Assembly (NCBI GenBank): GCA_964564915.1
Contig: CAZMCU010000004.1
Span: forward strand, 1 to 58,744
DNA: 58,744 bases
Origin: JAFGBM01 sp964564915
Lineage (GTDB): Bacteria > Actinomycetota > Actinomycetes > Actinomycetales > Demequinaceae
Direction of reading: 5' to 3'
Made by a program: the position numbers and the translations under genes. Shown piece by piece: positions 1-8,210 of this stretch. The notes under the pieces are model-generated. The model made no database searches. It had not been told where the DNA came from and saw only the letters and a program-made list of their open reading frames with translations. The first letter of the stretch is position 1; each line of letters starts with the position of its first letter.

Positions 1-67
1 GCGCGTGAGTGAGAGCGGGAGTCGATCGTCGACGCCGCGCCTCACGTTCAGCGTCGGGGACCCGGGG

Positions 68-73
68 TAACGT
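68..73 (+). promoter_or_regulatory. Candidate -10 box for ftsK (leaderless)
   Basis: TAACGT fits the actinobacterial -10 pattern TANNNT and ends 8 nt before the ATG of ftsK. There is no Shine-Dalgarno sequence in this gap, so the transcript may start at or next to the start codon. No clear -35 is visible. Nothing else is recognisable in positions 1-67. Confidence 0.4.
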
Positions 74-81
74 GGCGCATC

Positions 82-2721
82 ATGGCCAGCCGTACTCCGC
101 CGCGCCCTCGGACGGGTCAGCAATCCACCCGTCGCGCTCCCGCGCGCCCAGCCGCGCGGCGCTCGGCACCGGCCAAGAGACGCCGCAAGAAGCGCGCCCC
201 GTGGCCGCTGCGCCTCGTGAGGAACGGGGCAATCGGCGTCTCCCACGCGCTCGGTGGTGGGGCACGCAAGGTGGGCGACGGCGTCCGCGGCGTCGACCCG
301 TCCGTCAAGCAGAGCGTCGCCGCGCTCATGTGGGCCGCGCTCGCGGCGGTCGTCGCGGCCCGGGAGTGGTTCGGGTGGAGCAGCCCCGTCGGGAACTTCG
401 TCCACGGCGCCGTCGCGGGAACCTTTGGCATCGCCGCGTACGCGCTCCCCGTGTTCCTCGGCCTCCTCGTCGTCCGCATGCTTCGACACCCCGAGGCGCC
501 CACGGAGACGACGGGGATCGCGGTCGGCGTCTTCCTGTCGGTGTGGGCGTGGTCGGGGATCGTCCACATCGCCCAGGGCCAGCCATCGCCCGACGATGGC
601 CTCCCCGGCCTCCAACGGGCGGGGGGAGTGCTCGGCTTCATGCTCGGCGGCTCGTCCGCGAGCCTCCTAACCATCCCCTTCGCCGTCGTCCTGCTCTCCC
701 TCATCGCCGTCTCCGGACTCCTCATCGCGACCCGCACCCCCATCCGCGAGATCGGTCCGCGCCTGAAGGCGCTCGTCGGTTCGGGAGCCGCGTCGGAGGA
801 GGGCCTTGACCTCCCGGAGCACCGGACCCTCGAACCCACGGGACGACGCGGGTTCTGGGGACGCCGTAAGGCCCGCCACGGGACCGGGGATGCGACACGT
901 GCGGGGAAGCTCGACGGTTACGAGGGGGACGAGAGTTACCGGCGCGCGGGCCTCCGCGAGGAGTTCGACGGGATCGTCCACCCCGAGGGGCAGGGCGACG
1001 TTGCCGACGCGGTGACGCCACCGCGGGGAGGATCGGCCGCACCGGCGGTTCCGGCACGCTCGACCCTCTTCCCCGAGCTCGCCGGTGCGGGAGTGGGGAA
1101 GGGGCAGGACGACGACACCGTTGAGCTTCCGCCAGGTCTCGCGGGGCATGGTACGGGGCAGCACGGCTCGGCGCGGCGGGGCCAGAGCGAGCCCCCCTTG
1201 GGTCCGTACGTCCTGCCGAGCCCCGACCTCCTCGGCAAGGGGACCCCGCATAAGACCCACACCGCGGCGAACGAAAGCGTCGTCGAGGCCCTCACGAGCG
1301 TCTTCGAGCAGTTCGAGGTGGACGCCAAGATCACGGGCTTCCTTCGCGGCCCGACGGTCACCCGGTACGAGATCGAGCTCGCTTCCGGCGTCAAGGTCGA
1401 GAAGATCACCCAACTGTCCAAGAACATCGCCTACGCCGTCGCGAGCCCGGACATCCGTATTCTCTCTCCCATCCCGGGGAAGAGCGCGATCGGCATCGAG
1501 ATCCCCAACGTGGACCGCGAGACCGTCGCCCTCGGCGACGTGCTGCGCTCGACCCTCGCCAAGAAGAACGATCACCCCATGACGATCGGCGTCGGCAAGG
1601 ACGTCGAGGGCGGATACGTCATGGCGAACCTGACCAAGATGCCCCACCTCCTCGTCGCGGGCGCGACGGGCTCGGGGAAGTCGTCGTTCGTCAACGCGAT
1701 GGTCGTGTCGCTCCTCATGCGGGCCACCCCCGCGGAAGTCAAGCTCGTCCTCGTCGACCCCAAGCGGGTGGAACTGACCGCGTACGAGGGCATCCCGCAC
1801 CTCATCACCCCCATCATCACCGACCCGAAGAAGGCGGCCCAGGCGCTCGAATGGGTCGTGAAGGAGATGGAGATCCGCTACGAGGATCTCGCGACGTTCG
1901 GATACAAGCACATCGACGACTACAACAAGGCCGTCCGCACGGGGCAAGTGGTCGCACCACCGGAGTCGGAACGGGAGGTCGTCACCTACCCCTACCTCCT
2001 CATCATCGTCGACGAACTCGCCGACCTCATGATGGTCGCCCCCCGCGAGGTCGACGACTGCATCCAGCGCATCACCCAACTCGCGCGGGCGGCGGGAATC
2101 CACCTCGTCCTCGCCACCCAGCGTCCGAGCGTCGACATCGTGACGGGAACGATCAAAGCCAACGTTCCGTCGAGGCTTGCCTTCGCAACGTCGTCCCTCG
2201 CGGACTCCAGGGTGGTGCTGGACCAGCCGGGAGCGGAGAAACTCGTCGGTCAGGGAGACGCGCTGTTCTGCCCCATGGGCGAGTCGAGGGCGATCCGCGT
2301 TCAGGGCGCGTGGGTGAGCGAGACGGAGATCCGTGCCATTGCGGATCACGTGCGCTCGCAAGGGGAGCCGATGTACCGGGAGGACGTGATCGAGGCCAGC
2401 CGGGTGGCCCAGCGCAGCGAGGACATGGGGGATGACCTCGACGACGTCGTCGAAGCCGCCCGGCTCGTCATTACCACCCAACTGGGTTCCACCTCGATGC
2501 TCCAGCGCAAACTTCGCGTGGGCTTCGCCCGTGCCGGGCGCATCATGGACATCCTCGAGAGTAGGGAGATTGTGGGGCCTTCCCTCGGGTCGAAGGCGAG
2601 AGAAGTCCTCATTCCACCTGACCGATTGGCCGCGACCCTCGCTATCCTCAGAGGTGAGGCGACCTCTCCCGAACAGGGCGGGGCGTCGGTCGACGGAGAT
2701 GCGACGTGGACGGACTCGTAG
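82..2721 (+). CDS. ftsK: DNA translocase FtsK
   Basis: FtsK is a septum-anchored ATPase that pumps chromosomal DNA during division and helps resolve chromosome dimers. The 879-residue protein has a basic N-terminus, about four membrane helices (roughly residues 75-215), a low-complexity linker, and a RecA-like motor. Walker A (GATGSGKSS) lies near residue 526 and Walker B (LLIIVDELAD) near 638. The C-terminal winged-helix gamma domain starts near 795 (LGSTSMLQRKLRVG, then GRIMDILE) and would read KOPS-type DNA sites. The length is normal for a short-linker actinobacterial FtsK. The ATG at 82 is the first start with a plausible promoter before it. The 3' end overlaps the next gene by 16 nt. 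FtsK beside pgsA-cinA-clgR-recA is a conserved actinobacterial order. Confidence 0.97.
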   Translation: MASRTPPRPRTGQQSTRRAPARPAARRSAPAKRRRKKRAPWPLRLVRNGAIGVSHALGGGARKVGDGVRGVDPSVKQSVAALMWAALAAVVAAREWFGWSSPVGNFVHGAVAGTFGIAAYALPVFLGLLVVRMLRHPEAPTETTGIAVGVFLSVWAWSGIVHIAQGQPSPDDGLPGLQRAGGVLGFMLGGSSASLLTIPFAVVLLSLIAVSGLLIATRTPIREIGPRLKALVGSGAASEEGLDLPEHRTLEPTGRRGFWGRRKARHGTGDATRAGKLDGYEGDESYRRAGLREEFDGIVHPEGQGDVADAVTPPRGGSAAPAVPARSTLFPELAGAGVGKGQDDDTVELPPGLAGHGTGQHGSARRGQSEPPLGPYVLPSPDLLGKGTPHKTHTAANESVVEALTSVFEQFEVDAKITGFLRGPTVTRYEIELASGVKVEKITQLSKNIAYAVASPDIRILSPIPGKSAIGIEIPNVDRETVALGDVLRSTLAKKNDHPMTIGVGKDVEGGYVMANLTKMPHLLVAGATGSGKSSFVNAMVVSLLMRATPAEVKLVLVDPKRVELTAYEGIPHLITPIITDPKKAAQALEWVVKEMEIRYEDLATFGYKHIDDYNKAVRTGQVVAPPESEREVVTYPYLLIIVDELADLMMVAPREVDDCIQRITQLARAAGIHLVLATQRPSVDIVTGTIKANVPSRLAFATSSLADSRVVLDQPGAEKLVGQGDALFCPMGESRAIRVQGAWVSETEIRAIADHVRSQGEPMYREDVIEASRVAQRSEDMGDDLDDVVEAARLVITTQLGSTSMLQRKLRVGFARAGRIMDILESREIVGPSLGSKAREVLIPPDRLAATLAILRGEATSPEQGGASVDGDATWTDS

Positions 2722-4958
2722 AGGTCGTACATAACCCCGCGTTCGTCGTCGCCCTCAGTGCCCTCCTTCTCGTCATGACCGTCATCGGATTCCTCGCGCT
2801 TGCCAGCTCCCGAAAGGCGAGGAAGGCGGAGGGCGTCGCCACCGCCCGGGAGCAAGCGAGCCTCAACCAACTTCACGGTCTCATGGAGTCGTTGAAGGAG
2901 GGGGTAGTCCTCACGTCGGCGACGGGCGAGGTCATCATGATCTCCCCGTCGGCAGCGGCGATCCTGGGGCTGGAGAGTCACGACGTGAAGGGGCGTCCCG
3001 TGGCTCGCTTGCCCGTGCGTGCCGTCGATGCCCTCATGCGTCCCGTCAACCTTCAGGAAGTATTCTCCGCGCGCTACGGTCAACCGGGAGAGTCGAGGAT
3101 CATCGGAGTTCCGGGACGACGGGGCGCCGAAGACATCCGATGGATCCAGGTGCGGACGCGGGAGGTTGAGGGAGGGGACGTCGGCGCCCCGGTCAACGTT
3201 TCGACGATCGTCGATTCCGTGGGGACCAAAGAGGCGACGGAAGCCGTCAACCGCACGGACGCACTATTCCGCCGCGCACTCGAGAACGCGCCGATGGGGA
3301 TGGCCCTGGTGGACCTCGAGTGGCGGCTGATGGAGGTCAACCGGGCGTTCGCGTCGATCCTCGGCACGACGGTTGCCGCGTTGAGGGGGACGCCGCTTGC
3401 CGCGGTGTCCCACCGCGACGACGTCACGAAGGAGAAGCCTCTTGTCCAAGAGTTGTACGACGGCCTCATCAGCCATTTCTCGATCGAGAAGAGGTTCGTG
3501 ACGGCTGACGGAAGCACCGTGTGGGGGGTGCTCGACGTCGGCCTCGTGAGGCATGCGGGTGGCGCGCCGGATCACTACGTCATTCACTTGAGGGAGACGA
3601 ACGAGGAGCGCATCCGTCAGGAGAACCTCGAGCACCGGGCCGAGCGCGATCCCCTCACGCAACTGGCGAATCGAACCCTCTTCTACGACATGCTCCGACG
3701 GGCCCTCGCCGCGGGAAGCCCCACGGACAGGGTTGCCGTCGTCGTCGTCGACCTCGACGGATTCAAGGGCCTCAACGATCGTTTCGGGCACGCGGTTGGG
3801 GACAATGCCCTGACCTACCTCGCGACGCTCGTGCGGCAGGTGGTGGGATCCCGGGGCACGGCCGCCCGGCTCGGTGGGGACGAGTTCGGAATCGTCATCA
3901 ACAACCCCGAAGCGGGGCACACCGCGTACGAGATCGCGATGGCCATCCACGAGAGGCTGAGGCGACCGCTGGAGGTGAAGCGCCACCGGGTCGTCCTCCA
4001 CGTGTCGATCGGGATCGCCGTCGCGGGACCCGACACGCTCACCGAAAACGAAACGAGCCTTGTCGATGCGGCGGACGCCGCGATGTACCAAGCCAAGACC
4101 ACGGGGAAGAGCCGCACCGAGGTGTTCACCGCCTCCATGCGGGCCACCGATGAGAGTCACGGGGCGCTGGCCGCGGAACTCAAGCGGGCGGTCGAAAGCG
4201 GCGACCTTGTTCTCCACTACCAACCGATCCTCGACCTGGAGTCCCGCACGATCGTCGGGTACGAGGCACTCGTCCGGTGGCAGCACCCCACGAGGGGTCT
4301 CCTGCTTCCCGGGTCGTTTCTCCCCTTGCTGGACGACCGGAGCCTCAGCGTGGAACTCGGGGCGCTTCTGGTTGACCAAGTCGCCGAGTTCCTGGGGCGA
4401 AATCGCGACTATCCGTTTTGGGTCTCGCTCAACGTCGCGGCCGACCAATTGGGGGACAGCGAATTCGCGGACCGGGTGTTGACGAGCATCGCGCGCAACC
4501 GTCTGTCACCGCAGAAGATCGTCGTCGAACTCACCGAAGCCTCGCTCGTCGCGCCGAACACGAGGATCCGGCACGAACTCACCGAATTGCGCAATGCCGG
4601 GGTGCCGATCCTCCTGGACGACTTCGGCACGGGGGTCTCCCCCTTGTCGTACCTCCGCGACCTCCCGGTCTCCGGGGTGAAGCTCGACCTGTCGTTCACG
4701 TCCGGTATCCCCGAGGATCCCGCGGGAGCCCGCGTGTCGCGAGCCCTCGGCGCGCTCGCACGGGAGTTGGGTTTGGCGACCATCGCGGAAGGCATCGAGA
4801 CGGAATCCCAAGCCGAGTATCTGGCCGCGTGTGGATGGAAATGCGGGCAGGGGTGGCTCTTCGGGGTGGCACAGCCGGCGCCGACGGCGGACGACGCGGT
4901 TTTCGGGTACTCCGAGGGTCTCATCGACGCCCGACCCCAGGATGACCACGAGAACTAG
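2706..4958 (+). CDS. Membrane-anchored PAS-PAS-GGDEF-EAL cyclic-di-GMP enzyme
   Basis: The protein has 750 residues with one N-terminal membrane helix (about 10-30), two PAS-like sensor regions (about 55-115 and 175-290), a GGDEF diguanylate cyclase domain and an EAL phosphodiesterase domain. The GGDEF signature is intact near residue 389. The EAL motif (YEALVRW) is near 518, and the later EAL metal and catalytic motifs are present: N in VSLNVA, E in VELTE, DD in LLDDFGTG, K in GVKLD, E in AEGIE and Q in GQGWLF. Both activities are therefore possible. The RxxD inhibitory site usually found five residues before GGDEF is absent (GSRG there), so feedback by product through that site is unlikely. 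The GTG start at 2706 has GGAG 7 nt upstream and lies inside the end of ftsK, which suggests translational coupling. Net direction and sensed signal are unknown. Confidence 0.9.
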   Translation: MDGLVEVVHNPAFVVALSALLLVMTVIGFLALASSRKARKAEGVATAREQASLNQLHGLMESLKEGVVLTSATGEVIMISPSAAAILGLESHDVKGRPVARLPVRAVDALMRPVNLQEVFSARYGQPGESRIIGVPGRRGAEDIRWIQVRTREVEGGDVGAPVNVSTIVDSVGTKEATEAVNRTDALFRRALENAPMGMALVDLEWRLMEVNRAFASILGTTVAALRGTPLAAVSHRDDVTKEKPLVQELYDGLISHFSIEKRFVTADGSTVWGVLDVGLVRHAGGAPDHYVIHLRETNEERIRQENLEHRAERDPLTQLANRTLFYDMLRRALAAGSPTDRVAVVVVDLDGFKGLNDRFGHAVGDNALTYLATLVRQVVGSRGTAARLGGDEFGIVINNPEAGHTAYEIAMAIHERLRRPLEVKRHRVVLHVSIGIAVAGPDTLTENETSLVDAADAAMYQAKTTGKSRTEVFTASMRATDESHGALAAELKRAVESGDLVLHYQPILDLESRTIVGYEALVRWQHPTRGLLLPGSFLPLLDDRSLSVELGALLVDQVAEFLGRNRDYPFWVSLNVAADQLGDSEFADRVLTSIARNRLSPQKIVVELTEASLVAPNTRIRHELTELRNAGVPILLDDFGTGVSPLSYLRDLPVSGVKLDLSFTSGIPEDPAGARVSRALGALARELGLATIAEGIETESQAEYLAACGWKCGQGWLFGVAQPAPTADDAVFGYSEGLIDARPQDDHEN

Positions 4959-4980
4959 CGCGTGCTCTGAGATCTAGGCG

Positions 4981-6312
4981 TTAGTCTCCCGCCGTCCACG
5001 GCTTGCGCCGAAGCGGGAACCCGGCATCCGCCAAGGGCGTAGGCGGGGTGAGTCGCTCGGGGGCTTGCGTCCCAACGGCGTCCTTCACCTCGCGATAGCG
5101 GGTGGCAACCTGGGCGGCGGAAAGGGTTCCCACACCGTTCGGGTACTGGCTCAGGACGTGCATGGTGTGATGGTCGAAACGGTCGACGGTTATGGGGGTC
5201 CATTCGACGCCAACGCTGACCTTGTCGTCGAGGTCGACGGTGAACGTCGCGGTTAAGAAGATGCCGTTGCTCGTTTGGGGAACGCAACAGTTGGCGTCCT
5301 GGTTGGAGATGTAGTTTCCCAGACCGTAGGCGACCCACATCCCGTCGCCGGTGGGTCCGCCGGGAAGGAGTTCGATCGGTTGCGGAACATGGGCGTGGTG
5401 ACCGATGTAGAGATCCACGAGCCCGGATTCCGCGATCTTCCGGGCAATCTCTCGTTGGGCGGCGGTGGGCTGGGTGATGTACTCGACACAACAGTGGACG
5501 GATGCGACGACGACATCCGCCCCGTTATCCCTGGCGGCTTGGGCGGCGTCGAGGATCGGCTGGACGTTCGCGTGGGTGGCGTCGAAGGTATTGGCCGCCC
5601 ACGGCTTACCCGACGGCGTGGAAAAACCATTGAGCGAAAAGGCATACGAGATCTGCGCGACGACGATCGTGCGGGAACCGGAGCGCACCTTGTAGTACTG
5701 CGCCGACGCCCCCTCCTCGGCGCTCCTCGCGGTCCCGACGGCACCCATGCGCACCTCGTCAAACGCGTCGAGGGTGGCGGTGATTCCGCTGAAACCTTTG
5801 TCCATCGAGTGGTTCGAGGCGGTGGAACATCCGTCCCAACCCTGGTCGTGAAGGGCGTCGACGAGCTCCTTGGGGCCCGCGAAGACGGGGTATCCGCTCA
5901 GGCCCGTTCCCGGAGGTGCGACGGGAACCTCCATGTGACAGATCGCGAGGTCGGCTCCTTGTACCCACGGGTCGAGTTCCCCCCACAGGGGGTCGAAGTC
6001 ATAGCTCCCGGAACGGGTCGCCGAACTCACTACGGCACCGTGGGGTAGCACGTCACCGACGGCGACCAGGGTGAACGAGACGGGGCCGGGTTCGGGGATG
6101 GTGTACCAGGGACCGAGCGGTTCGACCGGTTTGGGAGCCGGGAGGGCACTAATGCGCGTGGGTGCTGGCGTGTTGGTGAACGCGGCGTGAGCCGCGGCAC
6201 CGATGGCGATGGCGGCTGCGGTGACCACCAGGGCCCCAGCAGAGAGCCACATCACCGATCGCAGCGAGCGAGGAGAGGTGACGCGCGGGGAATTCTCGTG
6301 CTTCCGGGCCAT
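4981..6312 (-). CDS. CapA-family (poly-gamma-glutamate synthesis type) metallophosphatase-fold protein
   Basis: This is a 443-residue protein with an N-terminal membrane anchor or uncleaved signal (about residues 20-45) and a CapA/PgsA-type calcineurin-like domain outside the cell. Motifs expected for the fold are visible: AVGDVLPHG, CHMEVP, ASNHSMDKG, a VHCC histidine and GHHAHVPQP. CapA proteins are needed for polyglutamate capsule synthesis in bacilli. Many actinobacterial homologues stand alone, as here, without capB or capC, so the substrate is unknown. I chose the ATG at 6312. The longer upstream reading would run through the divergent pgsA promoter and start and has no hydrophobic or family sequence. 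GATACT lies 8 nt before the start and there is no Shine-Dalgarno sequence. The gene converges on the GGDEF-EAL gene with 22 nt between stops and no obvious hairpin. Confidence 0.8.
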   Translation of the reverse strand: MARKHENSPRVTSPRSLRSVMWLSAGALVVTAAAIAIGAAAHAAFTNTPAPTRISALPAPKPVEPLGPWYTIPEPGPVSFTLVAVGDVLPHGAVVSSATRSGSYDFDPLWGELDPWVQGADLAICHMEVPVAPPGTGLSGYPVFAGPKELVDALHDQGWDGCSTASNHSMDKGFSGITATLDAFDEVRMGAVGTARSAEEGASAQYYKVRSGSRTIVVAQISYAFSLNGFSTPSGKPWAANTFDATHANVQPILDAAQAARDNGADVVVASVHCCVEYITQPTAAQREIARKIAESGLVDLYIGHHAHVPQPIELLPGGPTGDGMWVAYGLGNYISNQDANCCVPQTSNGIFLTATFTVDLDDKVSVGVEWTPITVDRFDHHTMHVLSQYPNGVGTLSAAQVATRYREVKDAVGTQAPERLTPPTPLADAGFPLRRKPWTAGD

Positions 6313-6333
6313 GAGGCATAAGTATCTCACCAC

Positions 6334-6339
6334 TAGGGT
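6334..6339 (+). promoter_or_regulatory. Candidate -10 box for leaderless pgsA transcript
   Basis: TAGGGT (TANNNT) is followed by exactly 6 nt and then the GTG start of pgsA. This is the geometry of leaderless actinobacterial promoters. No Shine-Dalgarno sequence is present. The divergent CapA gene starts 33 nt away, so the two promoters must overlap. Confidence 0.5.
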
Positions 6340-6345
6340 TAGGGC

Positions 6346-6900
6346 GTGACCGTCCTCGTGCCGAACATCCTGACCGCGCTGCGGCTCATCGGTATGCCCA
6401 TCGTCGTGTGGTTCATTGTCGCGGACGACGGGTCGAACGGACCTCAGCGGTGGTGGGCTCTCGTGGTCTTCCTCGTCGCGGCCGCGACCGACTTTCTCGA
6501 TGGGCACTTGGCTCGCCGATGGAAGGTCGTGTCGTCGTTCGGGAAGCTCGCTGACCCGATAGCGGACAAGGTCCTCATCCTCGCCGTCCTCGCCGCCTTA
6601 AGCGTTGTCGACGATGTCGCGATGTGGCCCATCGTCGTTCTCGCCTTGAGGGAAGTCGCCGTCACGCTCGGCCGGCTGTGGGTGGCGGATCGCGTCGTCA
6701 TCCCGGCGTCGAGGGGAGGCAAACTCAAGACGACCCTGCAGATCGCCGCGATCACGTTCTACTTGTGGCCCCCGTCGCCCGCATGGCTCGACACGATTGC
6801 GTGGTGGTGCCTCCTCGCCGCCGTCGCCGTTGCGGTGCTGACGGGAGTGGATTACTGGCGGCGGATCGCGGCGGCTAGGCGGGGGTCGAGTGGGCACTAG
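6346..6900 (+). CDS. pgsA: CDP-diacylglycerol-glycerol-3-phosphate phosphatidyltransferase (PGP synthase)
   Basis: This enzyme transfers a phosphatidyl group from CDP-diacylglycerol to glycerol-3-phosphate, the committed step to phosphatidylglycerol. The 184-residue integral membrane protein carries the complete CDP-alcohol phosphotransferase signature: D49, D52, G53, A56, R57, G66, D70 and D74 (TDFLDGHLAR, then FGKLADPIAD). It has about five membrane helices and the usual family length. It overlaps cinA by 11 nt and begins the pgsA-cinA-clgR operon, which is conserved in actinobacteria. A related enzyme, phosphatidylinositol-phosphate synthase, has the same signature, but the context favours PgsA. 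Confidence 0.93.
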   Translation: MTVLVPNILTALRLIGMPIVVWFIVADDGSNGPQRWWALVVFLVAAATDFLDGHLARRWKVVSSFGKLADPIADKVLILAVLAALSVVDDVAMWPIVVLALREVAVTLGRLWVADRVVIPASRGGKLKTTLQIAAITFYLWPPSPAWLDTIAWWCLLAAVAVAVLTGVDYWRRIAAARRGSSGH

Positions 6901-7387
6901 CGGGGAGGCCGTCGTCGCGGCCGCGCGTGCGGCCGGGGTGAAGCTCGCCGTCGCGGAATCCCTCACGGGGGGGCTTGTCGCCGGGGCCATCACATCCGTA
7001 CCGGGAGCGTCCGATGTCTTTCTCGGGGGCGTCATCGCGTACGACGCTTCCGTCAAGTCCGCGGTCTTGGGTGTGGGGCAGGATCTCCTCCGAGAGTGGG
7101 GACCCGTCAGCGAAGAGGTGGCGGTCGCGATGGCGGAGGGGGCGCGGCGCGTCGTCGGCGCGGATGTCGCTGTTGCGGTGACCGGCGTCGCGGGGCCCGC
7201 GGCCCATGGAGGGAAGCCCCCAGGACGGGTCTGCGTCGCCGCCGTCGGGATGGGGGATCGCGTTGTGAGGACGCTCGATTTCGCCGGCGATCGAGAGTCC
7301 GTGAGGGCTGCGGCGGTCGAGGAGGCGTGTCAGGCTTTGATAACGATCGTGGAACGGTCAGGCCGCAAGGGAACAAGGGTGGGGTAG
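6890..7387 (+). CDS. cinA: CinA C-terminal family protein (NMN amidohydrolase PncC type)
   Basis: This 165-residue stand-alone CinA C-terminal domain is expected to deamidate nicotinamide mononucleotide to nicotinate mononucleotide in pyridine-nucleotide recycling. The family motifs AESLTGGLVA (about residues 22-31), GGVIAYD and TGVAGP (about 99) are present. The N-terminal molybdopterin-binding-like domain of full CinA is missing, as is normal in this actinobacterial context. The GTG start at 6890 overlaps pgsA by 11 nt with a weak GGGG ribosome site 5 nt upstream. The enzymatic role is from the family, not tested here. Confidence 0.88.
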   Translation: MGTSGEAVVAAARAAGVKLAVAESLTGGLVAGAITSVPGASDVFLGGVIAYDASVKSAVLGVGQDLLREWGPVSEEVAVAMAEGARRVVGADVAVAVTGVAGPAAHGGKPPGRVCVAAVGMGDRVVRTLDFAGDRESVRAAAVEEACQALITIVERSGRKGTRVG

Positions 7388-7440
7388 TCTGCGTTGTGAC
7401 GGATGTGGAAACAACGAGAACCGTGATGAAGGGAGGGCGG

Positions 7441-7779
7441 ATGCCCATCTTGCGCAATGAGTTGGGTGACGTCCTTCGCGACGTGCGCCTAGCGCAGGGC
7501 AAGACCCTTCGCGACGTCTCTTCCGTCGCGCGTGTTTCGCTCGGATACCTTTCCGAAGTGGAACGGGGACAGAAGGAGGCGTCGTCCGAGTTGCTTGCAT
7601 CCATTTGCGAGGCGCTCGACGTTCCGATGTCCGAGGTGCTTCGCGACGTTTCCGATCGATTCTCGCTCGCCGAGGCCGCGCGCCTCGCGCTGACGGTTCC
7701 GCGGATCCCCGACACCATCCCCGAGTTGTTCGCTTCCCAGCGTCGGCCCGGTGGCGGGCTGGTCGGCACCCACCGGTAG
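7441..7779 (+). CDS. clgR: XRE-family transcriptional regulator ClgR
   Basis: ClgR is an actinobacterial activator of clpP/clpC protease genes and other proteostasis and repair genes. The 112-residue protein has a Cro/C1-type helix-turn-helix at about residues 8-65, with the family core VARVSLGYLSEVERGQKEAS, and a short C-terminal tail. The position after cinA and before recA matches the conserved locus. ATG 7441 gives the family N-terminus (MPILR) and has AGGGAGG a few bases upstream. An in-frame GTG at 7396 lies 5 nt after a TANNNT box (TAGTCT, 7385-7390), so a leaderless form 15 residues longer is possible. ClgR proteins are usually degraded by Clp, giving feedback; I cannot see that from sequence. 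Confidence 0.88.
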   Translation: MPILRNELGDVLRDVRLAQGKTLRDVSSVARVSLGYLSEVERGQKEASSELLASICEALDVPMSEVLRDVSDRFSLAEAARLALTVPRIPDTIPELFASQRRPGGGLVGTHR

Positions 7780-8013
7780 ATGCTGCTCAGCGATTTCTGG
7801 GCCCTGCTCGATTCCGTGTTCGGTCCCGCGTACGCGCGTACCCTCGCCAAGCAACTCGTCCTCACCGATCTGGGCGATCGAACGGCCGCGCGCGCCCTTG
7901 ACGACGGTGTGCCTCCTCGGGATGTTTGGCACGCCCTGTGCGACGCGATGGAGGTGCCTCTTTCCGAGCGCGACGGGGGAGACCTCAAGAGGGTCGTCCC
8001 CCCTCGGCGGTAG
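7780..8013 (+). CDS. DUF3046 family protein
   Basis: This small protein of 77 residues has no assigned function. It matches the DUF3046 family, which is encoded just before recA in many actinobacteria (pattern FWALLDSVFGPAYART, then a mid-region LGDRTAARALDDG and VWHALCD). Its ATG directly follows the clgR TAG stop with no intervening base and no good ribosome site, so translation probably depends on clgR. The last residues are basic (KRVVPPRR). The 197-nt gap to recA holds the SOS promoter. Confidence 0.85.
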   Translation: MLLSDFWALLDSVFGPAYARTLAKQLVLTDLGDRTAARALDDGVPPRDVWHALCDAMEVPLSERDGGDLKRVVPPRR

Positions 8014-8044
8014 CGTCGCGACACGCCGGGGGTCACCTCGCCAT

Positions 8045-8066
8045 TCGAACATGTGTTCGGTACAGT
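8045..8066 (+). promoter_or_regulatory. LexA (SOS) box and -10 element of recA
   Basis: TCGAACATGTGTTCGG at 8045-8060 differs by one base from the Gram-positive/actinobacterial SOS box (TCGAAC-N4-GTTCGA). It is followed directly by TACAGT (8061-8066), a good TANNNT -10 box. LexA bound here would cover the -35/-10 interval and block transcription. The transcript would start near 8073, leaving a leader of about 137 nt before recA. Confidence 0.85.
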
Positions 8067-8143
8067 TGTTCCCAGGACGTCGCAAGGTTGTTGCTCTCCA
8101 CAAGGACGCGAGGCCAGTCCTCAATGTCTGAGGCTCGACTTAG

Positions 8144-8183
8144 CATCGTCCCGTAGCGGAATGTGGCAGTGCCCACGACGATG
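8144..8183 (+). other. Possible stem-loop element in the recA 5' leader
   Basis: CATCGTC (8144-8150) and GACGATG (8177-8183) are perfectly complementary over 7 bp. Between them, CCG-TAG-CGG (8151-8159) and GTGG/CCAC (8163-8166 with 8173-8176) can form two smaller hairpins, giving a three-way-junction shape. No T-tract follows. The function is unknown and the fold was drawn by eye. Confidence 0.3.
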
Positions 8184-8210
8184 GATTATTCGACATGACG
8201 AGGTGAGGAC

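Noticed and set aside
667..2481. 604-codon open frame antisense to ftsK
   Set aside because: High-GC codon bias keeps antisense frames open. The translation is a charged Arg/Asp/Val-rich sequence with no domain, and the + strand gene is certain. The same applies to the frame of about 603 codons antisense to ftsI (33495-35306).
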